From contig JAZGUH010000702.1 in assembly GCA_037893225.1 (NCBI GenBank), positions 1,101,089 to 1,165,088 of the forward strand: a stretch of 64,000 bases of DNA, in the 5' to 3' direction. A program made the position numbers and the translations under genes. The notes below the pieces were generated by a model that worked only from the letters and a program-made list of their open reading frames with translations, was not told the origin of the DNA and did not search any database. The DNA comes from Hippasteria phrygiana (lineage: Eukaryota; Echinodermata; Asteroidea; Valvatida; Goniasteridae). Each line of letters starts with the position of its first letter. Positions within the stretch are counted from its first letter, which is position 1. Positions 1 through 11,800 of this stretch are shown here, piece after piece.

Positions 1-232
1 TTTGACATGCATGGAGCAATAAATAGACGGTAACATGTACACAGATGTTGGCCGGAAAGAAAATAAACATTGCGAGGTTTGACTTTTCTCCACAAGTGTT
101 AACTCTAAGAAGCCGCCGATAATTGCAACATGTAGCGCCAGATCTACGCTATCCATACATGTCAAAATTACTGTATTTGGTTGATATTTCATGCAATTAT
201 GAATGAGTAAAGCAAGTCCATACCCCAGGGAA
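1..232. repeat. Reference monomer (class T1) of the 232-bp satellite
   Basis: This is the unit used for numbering. By hand count it has 91 G+C of 232 (39%) and 7 CpG, against about 9 expected from its base composition. It carries BglII AGATCT at 140-145, HpaII CCGG at 52-55, HpaI GTTAAC at 98-103, three ACATGT palindromes at 33-38, 128-133 and 157-162, and NsiI ATGCAT at 7-12. Most units keep the BglII site, so a BglII digest should give a 232-bp ladder. Two AATAAA hexamers occur per unit on the plus strand, but nothing suggests they are used. I see no internal sub-repeat: the two halves of the unit do not align. Class T1 is T8, A45, C83, C90, G98, C116, A121, C147, T174. Confidence 0.95.
119..200. 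repeat. Perfect 9-bp inverted repeat inside the monomer
   Basis: ATAATTGCA at 119-127 and TGCAATTAT at 192-200 are exact reverse complements separated by 64 bases. Units with G121 (many T1v and all T4) lose one pair. This repeat interleaves with the 153-246 inverted repeat, so the two foldbacks exclude each other in a simple hairpin. A further small hairpin, TTCAT-GCAATT-ATGAA, lies at 188-203. Nine-base matches can arise by chance in a 232-bp unit, so this is only a structural note. Confidence 0.6.
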
Positions 233-246
233 TTTGACAGGCATGG
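153..246. repeat. Imperfect inverted repeat spanning each monomer junction
   Basis: CCATACATGTCAAA at unit positions 153-166 is the reverse complement, with one mismatch, of TTTGACATGCATGG at positions 1-14 of the next T1-type unit. The spacer is 66 bases. The best-paired first example in the window is 385-398 with 465-478. At the coordinates given here the right arm lies in a T2 unit (G8), which adds a second mismatch. The arrangement repeats at nearly every junction and could form a hairpin in single-stranded DNA or RNA, or a cruciform. No function is shown. Confidence 0.75.
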
Positions 247-559
247 AGCAATAAATAAAAGGTAATCTGCACACAGATGTTGGCCGGAAAGAAAATAAAC
301 ATTGCGAGGTTTGACTTTTCTCCACAAGTGTTAACTCTAAGAAGCCGCCGATAATTGCAACATGTAGCGCCAGATCTACGCTATCCATACATGTCAAAAT
401 TACTGTATTTGGTTGATATTTCATGCAATTATGAATGAGTAAAGCAAGTCCATACCCCAGGGAATTTGACATGCATGGAGCAATAAATAGACGGTAACAT
501 GTACACAGATGTTGGCCGGAAAGAAAATAAACATTGCGAGGTTTGACTTTTCTCCACAA
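197..559 (-). other. Non-coding open frame created by the repeat (representative of more than 250)
   Basis: A 120-codon minus-strand frame begins at a TTG (557-559) and ends at a TAA (197-199). Equivalent frames occur every 232 bases to the end of the window. Because 232 leaves remainder 1 on division by 3, each copy shifts to the next frame and neighbouring frames overlap by 131 bases. The second half of each peptide is the same DNA as the first half read in another frame; for example KVKPRNVYFLSGQH and KSQTSQCLFSFRPTS come from the same unit positions. T90 in class T3 turns the codon after the start into TGA and shortens the frame to 91 codons. Variation between units shows no preference for silent changes. 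I regard none of these frames as genes. Confidence 0.9.
233..464. repeat. Representative class T2 monomer (five-base linked block variant)
   Basis: T2 units differ from T1 by G at unit position 8 and by five substitutions packed into 13 bases: A26, A28, T34, C35 and C38. In the window this is the AAAAGGTAATCTGC version near 257-270, in place of the AGACGGTAACATGT version. The five bases are inherited as a set in about 60 units. In the clean part I found one unit with a split block, at 47,050; a second possible one at 63,276 lies in the error-rich end. The change removes one CpG and one ACATGT palindrome. T2v is the same block combined with A147 and A174. I never saw two complete T2/T2v units side by side. 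Confidence 0.9.
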
Positions 560-696
560 GTGTTAACTCTAAGAAGCCGCCGATAATTGCAACATGTAGC
601 GCCAGATCTACGCTATCCATACATGTCAAAATTACTGTATTTGGTTGATATTTCATGCAATTATGAATGAGTAAAGCAAGTCCATACCCCAGGGAA

Positions 697-1160
697 TTTG
701 ACATGCATGGAGCAATAAATAGACGGTAACATGTACACAGGTGTTGGCCGGAAAGAAAATAAACATTGCGAGGTTTGAATTTTCTTCACAAGTTTTAACT
801 CTAAGAAGCCGACGATAATTGCAACATGTAGCGCCAGATCTAAGCTATCCATACATGTCAAAATTACTGAATTTGGTTGATATTTCATGCAATTATGAAT
901 GAGTAAAGCAAGTCCATACCCCAGGGAATTTGACAGGCATGGAGCAATAAATAGACGGTAACATGTACACAGATGTTGGCCGGAAAGAAAATAAACATTG
1001 CGAGGTTTGACTTTTCTCCACAAGTGTTAACTCTAAGAAGCCGCCGATGATTGCAACATGTAGCGCCAGATCTAAGCTATCCATACATGTCAAAATTACT
1101 GAATTTGGTTGATATTTCATGCAATTATGAATGAGTAAAGCAAGTCCATACCCCAGGGAA
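697..1160. repeat. Representative class T3-T4 monomer pair
   Basis: The unit at 697 is T3: G45, A83, T90, T98, A116, A147 and A174, about seven changes from T1. The unit at 929 is T4: G8, the T1 form of the 26-38 block, G121, A147, A174. The pair recurs at 3,713 (with C90), 4,873, 6,265, 6,729, 8,121, 10,441, 11,833, 13,225, 15,545, 19,721, 41,946, 42,874, 54,010, 57,955 and 62,353. Between 27 and 39 kb T3 is followed instead by a T4-like unit that has T8. After the T3 units at 51,458 and 59,813 the partner has A121. The dimer therefore acts as a block that is copied together. Confidence 0.88.
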
Positions 1161-4100
1161 TTTGACATGCATGGAGCAATAAATAGACGGTAACATGTAC
1201 ACAGATGTTGGCCGGAAAGAAAATAAACATTGCGAGGTTTGACTTTTCTCCACAAGTGTTAACTCTAAGAAGCCGCCGATAATTGCAACATGTAGCGCCA
1301 GATCTACGCTATCCATACATGTCAAAATTACTGTATTTGGTTGATATTTCATGCAATTATGAATGAGTAAAGCAAGTCCATACCCCAGGGAATTTGACAT
1401 GCATGGAGCAATAAATAGACGGTAACATGTACACAGATGTTGGCCGGAAAGAAAATAAACATTGCGAGGTTTGACTTTTCTCCACAAGTGTTAACTCTAA
1501 GAAGCCGCCGATGATTGCAACATGTAGCGCCAGATCTAAGCTATCCATACATGTCAAAATTACTGAATTTGGTTGATATTTCATGCAATTATGAATGAGT
1601 AAAGCAAGTCCATACCCCAGGGAATTTGACATGCATGGAGCAATAAATAGACGGTAACATGTACACAGATGTTGGCCGGAAAGAAAATAAACATTGCGAG
1701 GTTTGAATTTTCTCCACAAGTGTTAACTCTAAGAAGCCGCCGATAATTGCAACATGTAGCGCCAGATCTACGCTATCCATACATGTCAAAATTACTGTAT
1801 TTGGTTGATATTTCATGCAATTATGAATGAGTAAAGCAAGTCCATACCCCAGGGAATTTGACATGCATGGAGCAATAAATAGACGGTAACATGTACACAG
1901 ATGTTGGCCGGAAAGAAAATAAACATTGCGAGGTTTGACTTTTCTCCACAAGTGTTAACTCTAAGAAGCCGCCGATAATTGCAACATGTAGCGCCAGATC
2001 TACGCTATCCATACATGTCAAAATTACTGTATTTGGTTGATATTTCATGCAATTATGAATGAGTAAAGCAAGTCCATACCCCAGGGAATTTGACATGCAT
2101 GGAGCAATAAATAGACGGTAACATGTACACAGGTGTTGGCCGGAAAGAAAATAAACATTGCGAGGTTTGAATTTTCTCCACAAGTGTTAACTCTAAGAAG
2201 CCGCCGATAATTGCAACATGTAGCGCCAGATCTACGCTATCCATACATGTCAAAATTACTGTATTTGGTTGATATTTCATGCAATTATGAATGAGTAAAG
2301 CAAGTCCATACCCCAGGGAATTTGACATGCATGGAGCAATAAATAGACGGTAACATGTACACAGATGTTGGCCGGAAAGAAAATAAACATTGCGAGGTTT
2401 GACTTTTCTCCACAAGTGTTAACTCTAAGAAGCCGCCGATAATTGCAACATGTAGCGCCAGATCTACGCTATCCATACATGTCAAAATTACTGTATTTGG
2501 TTGATATTTCATGCAATTATGAATGAGTAAAGCAAGTCCATACCCCAGGGAATTTGACAGGCATGGAGCAATAAATAAAAGGTAATCTGCACACAGATGT
2601 TGGCCGGAAAGAAAATAAACATTGCGAGGTTTGACTTTTCTCCACAAGTGTTAACTCTAAGAAGCCGCCGATAATTGCAACATGTAGCGCCAGATCTACG
2701 CTATCCATACATGTCAAAATTACTGTATTTGGTTGATATTTCATGCAATTATGAATGAGTAAAGCAAGTCCATACCCCAGGGAATTTGACATGCATGGAG
2801 CAATAAATAGACGGTAACATGTACACAGATGTTGGCAGGAAAGAAAATAAACATTGCGAGGTTTGACTTTTCTCCACAAGTGTTAACTCTAAGAAGCCGC
2901 CGATAATTGCAACATGTAGCGCCAGATCTACGCTATCCATACATGTCAAAATTACTGTATTTGGTTGATATTTCATGCAATTATGAATGAGTAAAGCAAG
3001 TCCATACCCCAGGGAATTTGACATGCATGGAGCAATAAATAGACGGTAACATGTACACAGGTGTTGGCCGGAAAGAAAATAAACATTGCGAGGTTTGAAT
3101 TTTCTCCACAAGTTTTAACTCTAAGAAGCCGACGATAATTGCAACATGTAGCGCCAGATCTAAGCTATCCATACATGTCAAAATTACTGAATTTGGTTGA
3201 TATTTCATGCAATTATGAATGAGTAAAGCAAGTCCATACCCCAGGGAATTTGACAGGCATGGAGCAATAAATAAAAGGTAATCTGCACACAGATGTTGGC
3301 CGGAAAGAAAATAAACATTGCGAGGTTTGACTTTTCTCCACAAGTGTTAACTCTAAGAAGCCGCCGATAATTGCAACATGTAGCGCCAGATCTACGCTAT
3401 CCATACATGTCAAAATTACTGTATTTGGTTGATATTTCATGCAATTATGAATGAGTAAAGCAAGTCCATACCCCAGGGAATTTGACATGCATGGAGCAAT
3501 AAATAGACGGTAACATGTACACAGATGTTGGCAGGAAAGAAAATAAACATTGCGAGGTTTGACTTTTCTCCACAAGTGTTAACTCTAAGAAGCCGCCGAT
3601 AATTGCAACATGTAGCGCCAGATCTACGCTATCCATACATGTCAAAATTACTGTATTTGGTTGATATTTCATGCAATTATGAATGAGTAAAGCAAGTCCA
3701 TACCCCAGGGAATTTGACATGCATGGAGCAATAAATAGACGGTAACATGTACACAGGTGTTGGCCGGAAAGAAAATAAACATTGCGAGGTTTGAATTTTC
3801 TCCACAAGTTTTAACTCTAAGAAGCCGACGATAATTGCAACATGTAGCGCCAGATCTAAGCTATCCATACATGTCAAAATTACTGAATTTGGTTGATATT
3901 TCATGCAATTATGAATGAGTAAAGCAAGTCCATACCCCAGGGAATTTGACAGGCATGGAGCAATAAATAGACGGTAACATGTACACAGATGTTGGCCGGA
4001 AAGAAAATAAACATTGCGAGGTTTGACTTTTCTCCACAAGTGTTAACTCTAAGAAGCCGCCGATGATTGCAACATGTAGCGCCAGATCTAAGCTATCCAT

Positions 4101-7100
4101 ACATGTCAAAATTACTGAATTTGGTTGATATTTCATGCAATTATGAATGAGTAAAGCAAGTCCATACCCCAGGGAATTTGACATGCATGGAGCAATAAAT
4201 AGACGGTAACATGTACACAGATGTTGGCCGGAAAGAAAATAAACATTGCGAGGTTTGACTTTTCTCCACAAGTGTTAACTCTAAGAAGCCGCCGATAATT
4301 GCAACATGTAGCGCCAGATCTACGCTATCCATACATGTCAAAATTACTGTATTTGGTTGATATTTCATGCAATTATGAATGAGTAAAGCAAGTCCATACC
4401 CCAGGGAATTTGACAGGCATGGAGCAATAAATAAAAGGTAATCTGCACACAGATGTTGGCCGGAAAGAAAATAAACATTGCGAGGTTTGACTTTTCTCCA
4501 CAAGTGTTAACTCTAAGAAGCCGCCGATAATTGCAACATGTAGCGCCAGATCTACGCTATCCATACATGTCAAAATTACTGTATTTGGTTGATATTTCAT
4601 GCAATTATGAATGAGTAAAGCAAGTCCATACCCCAGGGAATTTGACATGCATGGAGCAATAAATAGACGGTAACATGTACACAGATGTTGGCCGGAAAGA
4701 AAATAAACATTGCGAGGTTTGACTTTTCTCCACAAGTGTTAACTCTAAGAAGCCGCCGATAATTGCAACATGTAGCGCCAGATCTACGCTATCCATACAT
4801 GTCAAAATTACTGTATTTGGTTGATATTTCATGCAATTATGAATGAGTAAAGCAAGTCCATACCCCAGGGAATTTGACATGCATGGAGCAATAAATAGAC
4901 GGTAACATGTACACAGGTGTTGGCCGGAAAGAAAATAAACATTGCGAGGTTTGAATTTTCTTCACAAGTTTTAACTCTAAGAAGCCGACGATAATTGCAA
5001 CATGTAGCGCCAGATCTAAGCTATCCATACATGTCAAAATTACTGAATTTGGTTGATATTTCATGCAATTATGAATGAGTAAAGCAAGTCCATACCCCAG
5101 GGAATTTGACAGGCATGGAGCAATAAATAGACGGTAACATGTACACAGATGTTGGCCGGAAAGAAAATAAACATTGCGAGGTTTGACTTTTCTCCACAAG
5201 TGTTAACTCTAAGAAGCCGCCGATGATTGCAACATGTAGCGCCAGATCTAAGCTATCCATACATGTCAAAATTACTGAATTTGGTTGATATTTCATGCAA
5301 TTATGAATGAGTAAAGCAAGTCCATACCCCAGGGAATTTGACATGCATGGAGCAATAAATAGACGGTAACATGTACACAGATGTTGGCCGGAAAGAAAAT
5401 AAACATTGCGAGGTTTGACTTTTCTCCACAAGTGTTAACTCTAAGAAGCCGCCGATAATTGCAACATGTAGCGCCAGATCTACGCTATCCATACATGTCA
5501 AAATTACTGTATTTGGTTGATATTTCATGCAATTATGAATGAGTAAAGCAAGTCCATACCCCAGGGAATTTGACATGCATGGAGCAATAAATAGACGGTA
5601 ACATGTACACAGATGTTGGCCGGAAAGAAAATAAACATTGCGAGGTTTGACTTTTCTCCACAAGTGTTAACTCTAAGAAGCCGCCGATGATTGCAACATG
5701 TAGCGCCAGATCTAAGCTATCCATACATGTCAAAATTACTGAATTTGGTTGATATTTCATGCAATTATGAATGAGTAAAGCAAGTCCATACCCCAGGGAA
5801 TTTGACATGCATGGAGCAATAAATAGACGGTAACATGTACACAGATGTTGGCCGGAAAGAAAATAAACATTGCGAGGTTTGAATTTTCTCCACAAGTGTT
5901 AACTCTAAGAAGCCGCCGATAATTGCAACATGTAGCGCCAGATCTACGCTATCCATACATGTCAAAATTACTGTATTTGGTTGATATTTCATGCAATTAT
6001 GAATGAGTAAAGCAAGTCCATACCCCAGGGAATTTGACATGCATGGAGCAATAAATAGACGGTAACATGTACACAGATGTTGGCCGGAAAGAAAATAAAC
6101 ATTGCGAGGTTTGACTTTTCTCCACAAGTGTTAACTCTAAGAAGCCGCCGATAATTGCAACATGTAGCGCCAGATCTACGCTATCCATACATGTCAAAAT
6201 TACTGTATTTGGTTGATATTTCATGCAATTATGAATGAGTAAAGCAAGTCCATACCCCAGGGAATTTGACATGCATGGAGCAATAAATAGACGGTAACAT
6301 GTACACAGGTGTTGGCCGGAAAGAAAATAAACATTGCGAGGTTTGAATTTTCTTCACAAGTTTTAACTCTAAGAAGCCGACGATAATTGCAACATGTAGC
6401 GCCAGATCTAAGCTATCCATACATGTCAAAATTACTGAATTTGGTTGATATTTCATGCAATTATGAATGAGTAAAGCAAGTCCATACCCCAGGGAATTTG
6501 ACAGGCATGGAGCAATAAATAGACGGTAACATGTACACAGATGTTGGCCGGAAAGAAAATAAACATTGCGAGGTTTGACTTTTCTCCACAAGTGTTAACT
6601 CTAAGAAGCCGCCGATGATTGCAACATGTAGCGCCAGATCTAAGCTATCCATACATGTCAAAATTACTGAATTTGGTTGATATTTCATGCAATTATGAAT
6701 GAGTAAAGCAAGTCCATACCCCAGGGAATTTGACATGCATGGAGCAATAAATAGACGGTAACATGTACACAGGTGTTGGCCGGAAAGAAAATAAACATTG
6801 CGAGGTTTGAATTTTCTTCACAAGTTTTAACTCTAAGAAGCCGACGATAATTGCAACATGTAGCGCCAGATCTAAGCTATCCATACATGTCAAAATTACT
6901 GAATTTGGTTGATATTTCATGCAATTATGAATGAGTAAAGCAAGTCCATACCCCAGGGAATTTGACAGGCATGGAGCAATAAATAGACGGTAACATGTAC
7001 ACAGATGTTGGCCGGAAAGAAAATAAACATTGCGAGGTTTGACTTTTCTCCACAAGTGTTAACTCTAAGAAGCCGCCGATGATTGCAACATGTAGCGCCA

Positions 7101-8816
7101 GATCTAAGCTATCCATACATGTCAAAATTACTGAATTTGGTTGATATTTCATGCAATTATGAATGAGTAAAGCAAGTCCATACCCCAGGGAATTTGACAT
7201 GCATGGATCAATAAATAGACGGTAACATGTACACAGATGTTGGCCGGAAAGAAAATAAACATTGCGAGGTTTGACTTTTCTCCACAAGTGTTAACTCTAA
7301 GAAGCCGCCGATAATTGCAACATGTAGCGCCAGATCAACGCTATCCATACATGTCAAAATTACTGTATTTGGTTGATATTTCATGCAATTATGAATGAGT
7401 AAAGCAAGTCCATACCCCAGGGAATTTGACATGCATGGAGCAATAAATAGACGGTAACATGTACACAGATGTTGGCCGGAAAGAAAATAAACATTGCGAG
7501 GTTTGACTTTTCTCCACAAGTGTTAACTCTAAGAAGCCGCCGATGATTGCAACATGTAGCGCCAGATCTAAGCTATCCATACATGTCAAAATTACTGAAT
7601 TTGGTTGATATTTCATGCAATTATGAATGAGTAAAGCAAGTCCATACCCCAGGGAATTTGACATGCATGGAGCAATAAATAGACGGTAACATGTACACAG
7701 ATGTTGGCCGGAAAGAAAATAAACATTGCGAGGTTTGAATTTTCTCCACAAGTGTTAACTCTAAGAAGCCGCCGATAATTGCAACATGTAGCGCCAGATC
7801 TACGCTATCCATACATGTCAAAATTACTGTATTTGGTTGATATTTCATGCAATTATGAATGAGTAAAGCAAGTCCATACCCCAGGGAATTTGACATGCAT
7901 GGAGCAATAAATAGACGGTAACATGTACACAGATGTTGGCCGGAAAGAAAATAAACATTGCGAGGTTTGACTTTTCTCCACAAGTGTTAACTCTAAGAAG
8001 CCGCCGATAATTGCAACATGTAGCGCCAGATCTACGCTATCCATACATGTCAAAATTACTGTATTTGGTTGATATTTCATGCAATTATGAATGAGTAAAG
8101 CAAGTCCATACCCCAGGGAATTTGACATGCATGGAGCAATAAATAGACGGTAACATGTACACAGGTGTTGGCCGGAAAGAAAATAAACATTGCGAGGTTT
8201 GAATTTTCTTCACAAGTTTTAACTCTAAGAAGCCGACGATAATTGCAACATGTAGCGCCAGATCTAAGCTATCCATACATGTCAAAATTACTGAATTTGG
8301 TTGATATTTCATGCAATTATGAATGAGTAAAGCAAGTCCATACCCCAGGGAATTTGACAGGCATGGAGCAATAAATAGACGGTAACATGTACACAGATGT
8401 TGGCCGGAAAGAAAATAAACATTGCGAGGTTTGACTTTTCTCCACAAGTGTTAACTCTAAGAAGCCGCCGATGATTGCAACATGTAGCGCCAGATCTAAG
8501 CTATCCATACATGTCAAAATTACTGAATTTGGTTGATATTTCATGCAATTATGAATGAGTAAAGCAAGTCCATACCCCAGGGAATTTGACATGCATGGAG
8601 CAATAAATAGACGGTAACATGTACACAGATGTTGGCAGGAAAGAAAATAAACATTGCGAGGTTTGACTTTTCTCCACAAGTGTTAACTCTAAGAAGCCGC
8701 CGATAATTGCAACATGTAGCGCCAGATCTACGCTATCCATACATGTCAAAATTACTGTATTTGGTTGATATTTCATGCAATTATGAATGAGTAAAGCAAG
8801 TCCATACCCCAGGGAA

Positions 8817-11800
8817 TTTGACATGCATGGAGCAATAAATAGACGGTAACATGTACACAGATGTTGGCCGGAAAGAAAATAAACATTGCGAGGTTTGACT
8901 TTTCTCCACAAGTGTTAACTCTAAGAAGCCGCCGATAATTGCAACATGTAGCGCCAGATCTAAGCTATCCATACATGTCAAAATTACTGAATTTGGTTGA
9001 TATTTCATGCAATTATGAATGAGTAAAGCAAGTCCATACCCCAGGGAATTTGACATGCATGGAGCAATAAATAGACGGTAACATGTACACAGATGTTGGC
9101 CGGAAAGAAAATGAACATTGCGAGGTTTGAATTTTCTCCACAAGTGTTAACTCTAAGAAGCCGCCGATAATTGCAACATGTAGCGCCAGATCTACGCTAT
9201 CCATACATGTCAAAATTACTGTATTTGGTTGATATTTCATGCAATTATGAATGAGTAAAGCAAGTCCATACCCCAGGGAATTTGACATGCATGGAGCAAT
9301 AAATAGACGGTAACATGTACACAGATGTTGGCCGGAAAGAAAATAAACATTGCGAGGTTTGACTTTTCTCCACAAGTGTTAACTCTAAGAAGCCGCCGAT
9401 AATTGCAACATGTAGCGCCAGATCTACGCTATCCATACATGTCAAAATTACTGTATTTGGTTGATATTTCATGCAATTATGAATGAGTAAAGCAAGTCCA
9501 TACCCCAGGGAATTTGACAGGCATGGAGCAATAAATAAAAGGTAATCTGCACACAGATGTTGGCCGGAAAGAAAATAAACATTGCGAGGTTTGACTTTTC
9601 TCCACAAGTGTTAACTCTAAGAAGCCGCCGATAATTGCAACATGTAGCGCCAGATCTACGCTATCCATACATGTCAAAATTACTGTATTTGGTTGATATT
9701 TCATGCAATTATGAATGAGTAAAGCAAGTCCATACCCCAGGGAATTTGACATGCATGGAGCAATAAATAGACGGTAACATGTACACAGATGTTGGCAGGA
9801 AAGAAAATAAACATTGCGAGGTTTGACTTTTCTCCACAAGTGTTAACTCTAAGAAGCCGCCGATGATTGCAACATGTAGCGCCAGATCTAAGCTATCCAT
9901 ACATGTCAAAATTACTGAATTTGGTTGATATTTCATGCAATTATGAATGAGTAAAGCAAGTCCATACCCCAGGGAATTTGACATGCATGGAGCAATAAAT
10001 AGACGGTAACATGTACACAGATGTTGGCCGGAAAGAAAATAAACATTGCGAGGTTTGACTTTTCTCCACAAGTGTTAACTCTAAGAAGCCGCCGATAATT
10101 GCAACATGTAGCGCCAGATCTACGCTATCCATACATGTCAAAATTACTGTATTTGGTTGATATTTCATGCAATTATGAATGAGTAAAGCAAGTCCATACC
10201 CCAGGGAATTTGACAGGCATGGAGCAATAAATAGACGGTAACATGTACACAGATGTTGACCGGAAAGAAAATAAACATTGCGAGGTTTGACTTTTCTCCA
10301 CAAGTGTTAACTCTAAGAAGCCGCCGATAATTGCAACATGTAGCGCCAGATCTACTCTATCCATACATGTCAAAATTACTGTATTTGGTTGATATTTCAT
10401 GCAATTATGAATGAGTAAAGCAAGTCCATACCCCAGGGAATTTGACATGCATGGAGCAATAAATAGACGGTAACATGTACACAGGTGTTGGCCGGAAAGA
10501 AAATAAACATTGCGAGGTTTGAATTTTCTTCACAAGTTTTAACTCTAAGAAGCCGACGATAATTGCAACATGTAGCGCCAGATCTAAGCTATCCATACAT
10601 GTCAAAATTACTGAATTTGGTTGATATTTCATGCAATTATGAATGAGTAAAGCAAGTCCATACCCCAGGGAATTTGACAGGCATGGAGCAATAAATAGAC
10701 GGTAACATGTACACAGATGTTGGCCGGAAAGAAAATAAACATTGCGAGGTTTGACTTTTCTCCACAAGTGTTAACTCTAAGAAGCCGCCGATGATTGCAA
10801 CATGTAGCGCCAGATCTAAGCTATCCATACATGTCAAAATTACTGAATTTGGTTGATATTTCATGCAATTATGAATGAGTAAAGCAAGTCCATACCCCAG
10901 GGAATTTGACATGCATGGAGCAATAAATAGACGGTAACATGTACACAGATGTTGGCCGGAAAGAAAATAAACATTGCGAGGTTTGACTTTTCTCCACAAG
11001 TGTTAACTCTAAGAAGCCGCCGATAATTGCAACATGTAGCGCCAGATCTACGCTATCCATACATGTCAAAATTACTGTATTTGGTTGATATTTCATGCAA
11101 TTATGAATGAGTAAAGCAAGTCCATACCCCAGGGAATTTGACATGCATGGAGCAATAAATAGACGGTAACATGTACACAGATGTTGGCCGGAAAGAAAAT
11201 AAACATTGCGAGGTTTGACTTTTCTCCACAAGTGTTAACTCTAAGAAGCCGCCGATGATTGCAACATGTAGCGCCAGATCTAAGCTATCCATACATGTCA
11301 AAATTACTGAATTTGGTTGATATTTCATGCAATTATGAATGAGTAAAGCAAGTCCATACCCCAGGGAATTTGACATGCATGGAGCAATAAATAGACGGTA
11401 ACATGTACACAGATGTTGGCCGGAAAGAAAATAAACATTGCGAGGTTTGAATTTTCTCCACAAGTGTTAACTCTAAGAAGCCGCCGATAATTGCAACATG
11501 TAGCGCCAGATCTACGCTATCCATACATGTCAAAATTACTGTATTTGGTTGATATTTCATGCAATTATGAATGAGTAAAGCAAGTCCATACCCCAGGGAA
11601 TTTGACATGCATGGAGCAATAAATATACGGTAACATGTACACAGATGTTGGCCGGAAAGAAAATAAACATTGCGAGGTTTGACTTTTCTCCACAAGTGTT
11701 AACTCTAAGAAGCCGCCGATAATTGCAACATGTAGCGCCAGATCTACGCTATCCATACATGTCAAAATTACTGTATTTGGTTGATATTTCATGCAATTAT

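Larger units (their letters stand above)
1..8816. repeat. Array segment 1: mosaic with 3-mer, 6-mer and 18-unit echoes
   Basis: From 233 the unit order starts T2-T1-T3-T4-T1-T1v-T5-T1, and the same eight units recur from 4,409 to 6,264, an offset of 4,176 bp (18 units). A 3-mer of T2, T1 with A53, and a T3 form that lacks T90 occurs twice in tandem at 2,553-3,248 and 3,249-3,944. The six-unit string T3-T4-T1-T1v-T5-T1 occurs at 4,873-6,264 and 6,729-8,120, separated by one extra T3-T4 pair. T2 units are sparse in this segment. Private substitutions include G to T at 7,208 and a BglII-destroying change at 7,337. Confidence 0.8.

Noticed and set aside
49..92. Pol III internal promoter (A-box-like TGGCCGGAAAG and B-box-like GGTTTGACTTT), suggesting a tRNA-derived repeat
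   Set aside because: Both match the consensus only partly, the B-box lacks the conserved central C and the final CC, and no tRNA cloverleaf can be drawn around them.
1..232. CENP-B box in the monomer
   Set aside because: The canonical box needs TTCG and CGGG at fixed spacing. Neither strand of the reference unit contains TTCG, so the motif is absent.
1..232. AATAAA hexamers as polyadenylation signals
   Set aside because: Two per unit occur by simple A/T richness and repetition. There is no gene upstream for them to serve.
1..232. CATGCATG and CATGCA strings as plant RY (B3-domain) elements, or ATGCAATT as an octamer site
   Set aside because: Short matches in a repeat of unknown origin carry no weight without knowledge of the host or binding data.
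1..232. Monomer built from two half-length sub-repeats
   Set aside because: Apart from the recurring ACATGT hexamer, the halves do not align, and spacings between the hexamers (95 and 29 bases) do not fit a regular sub-period.
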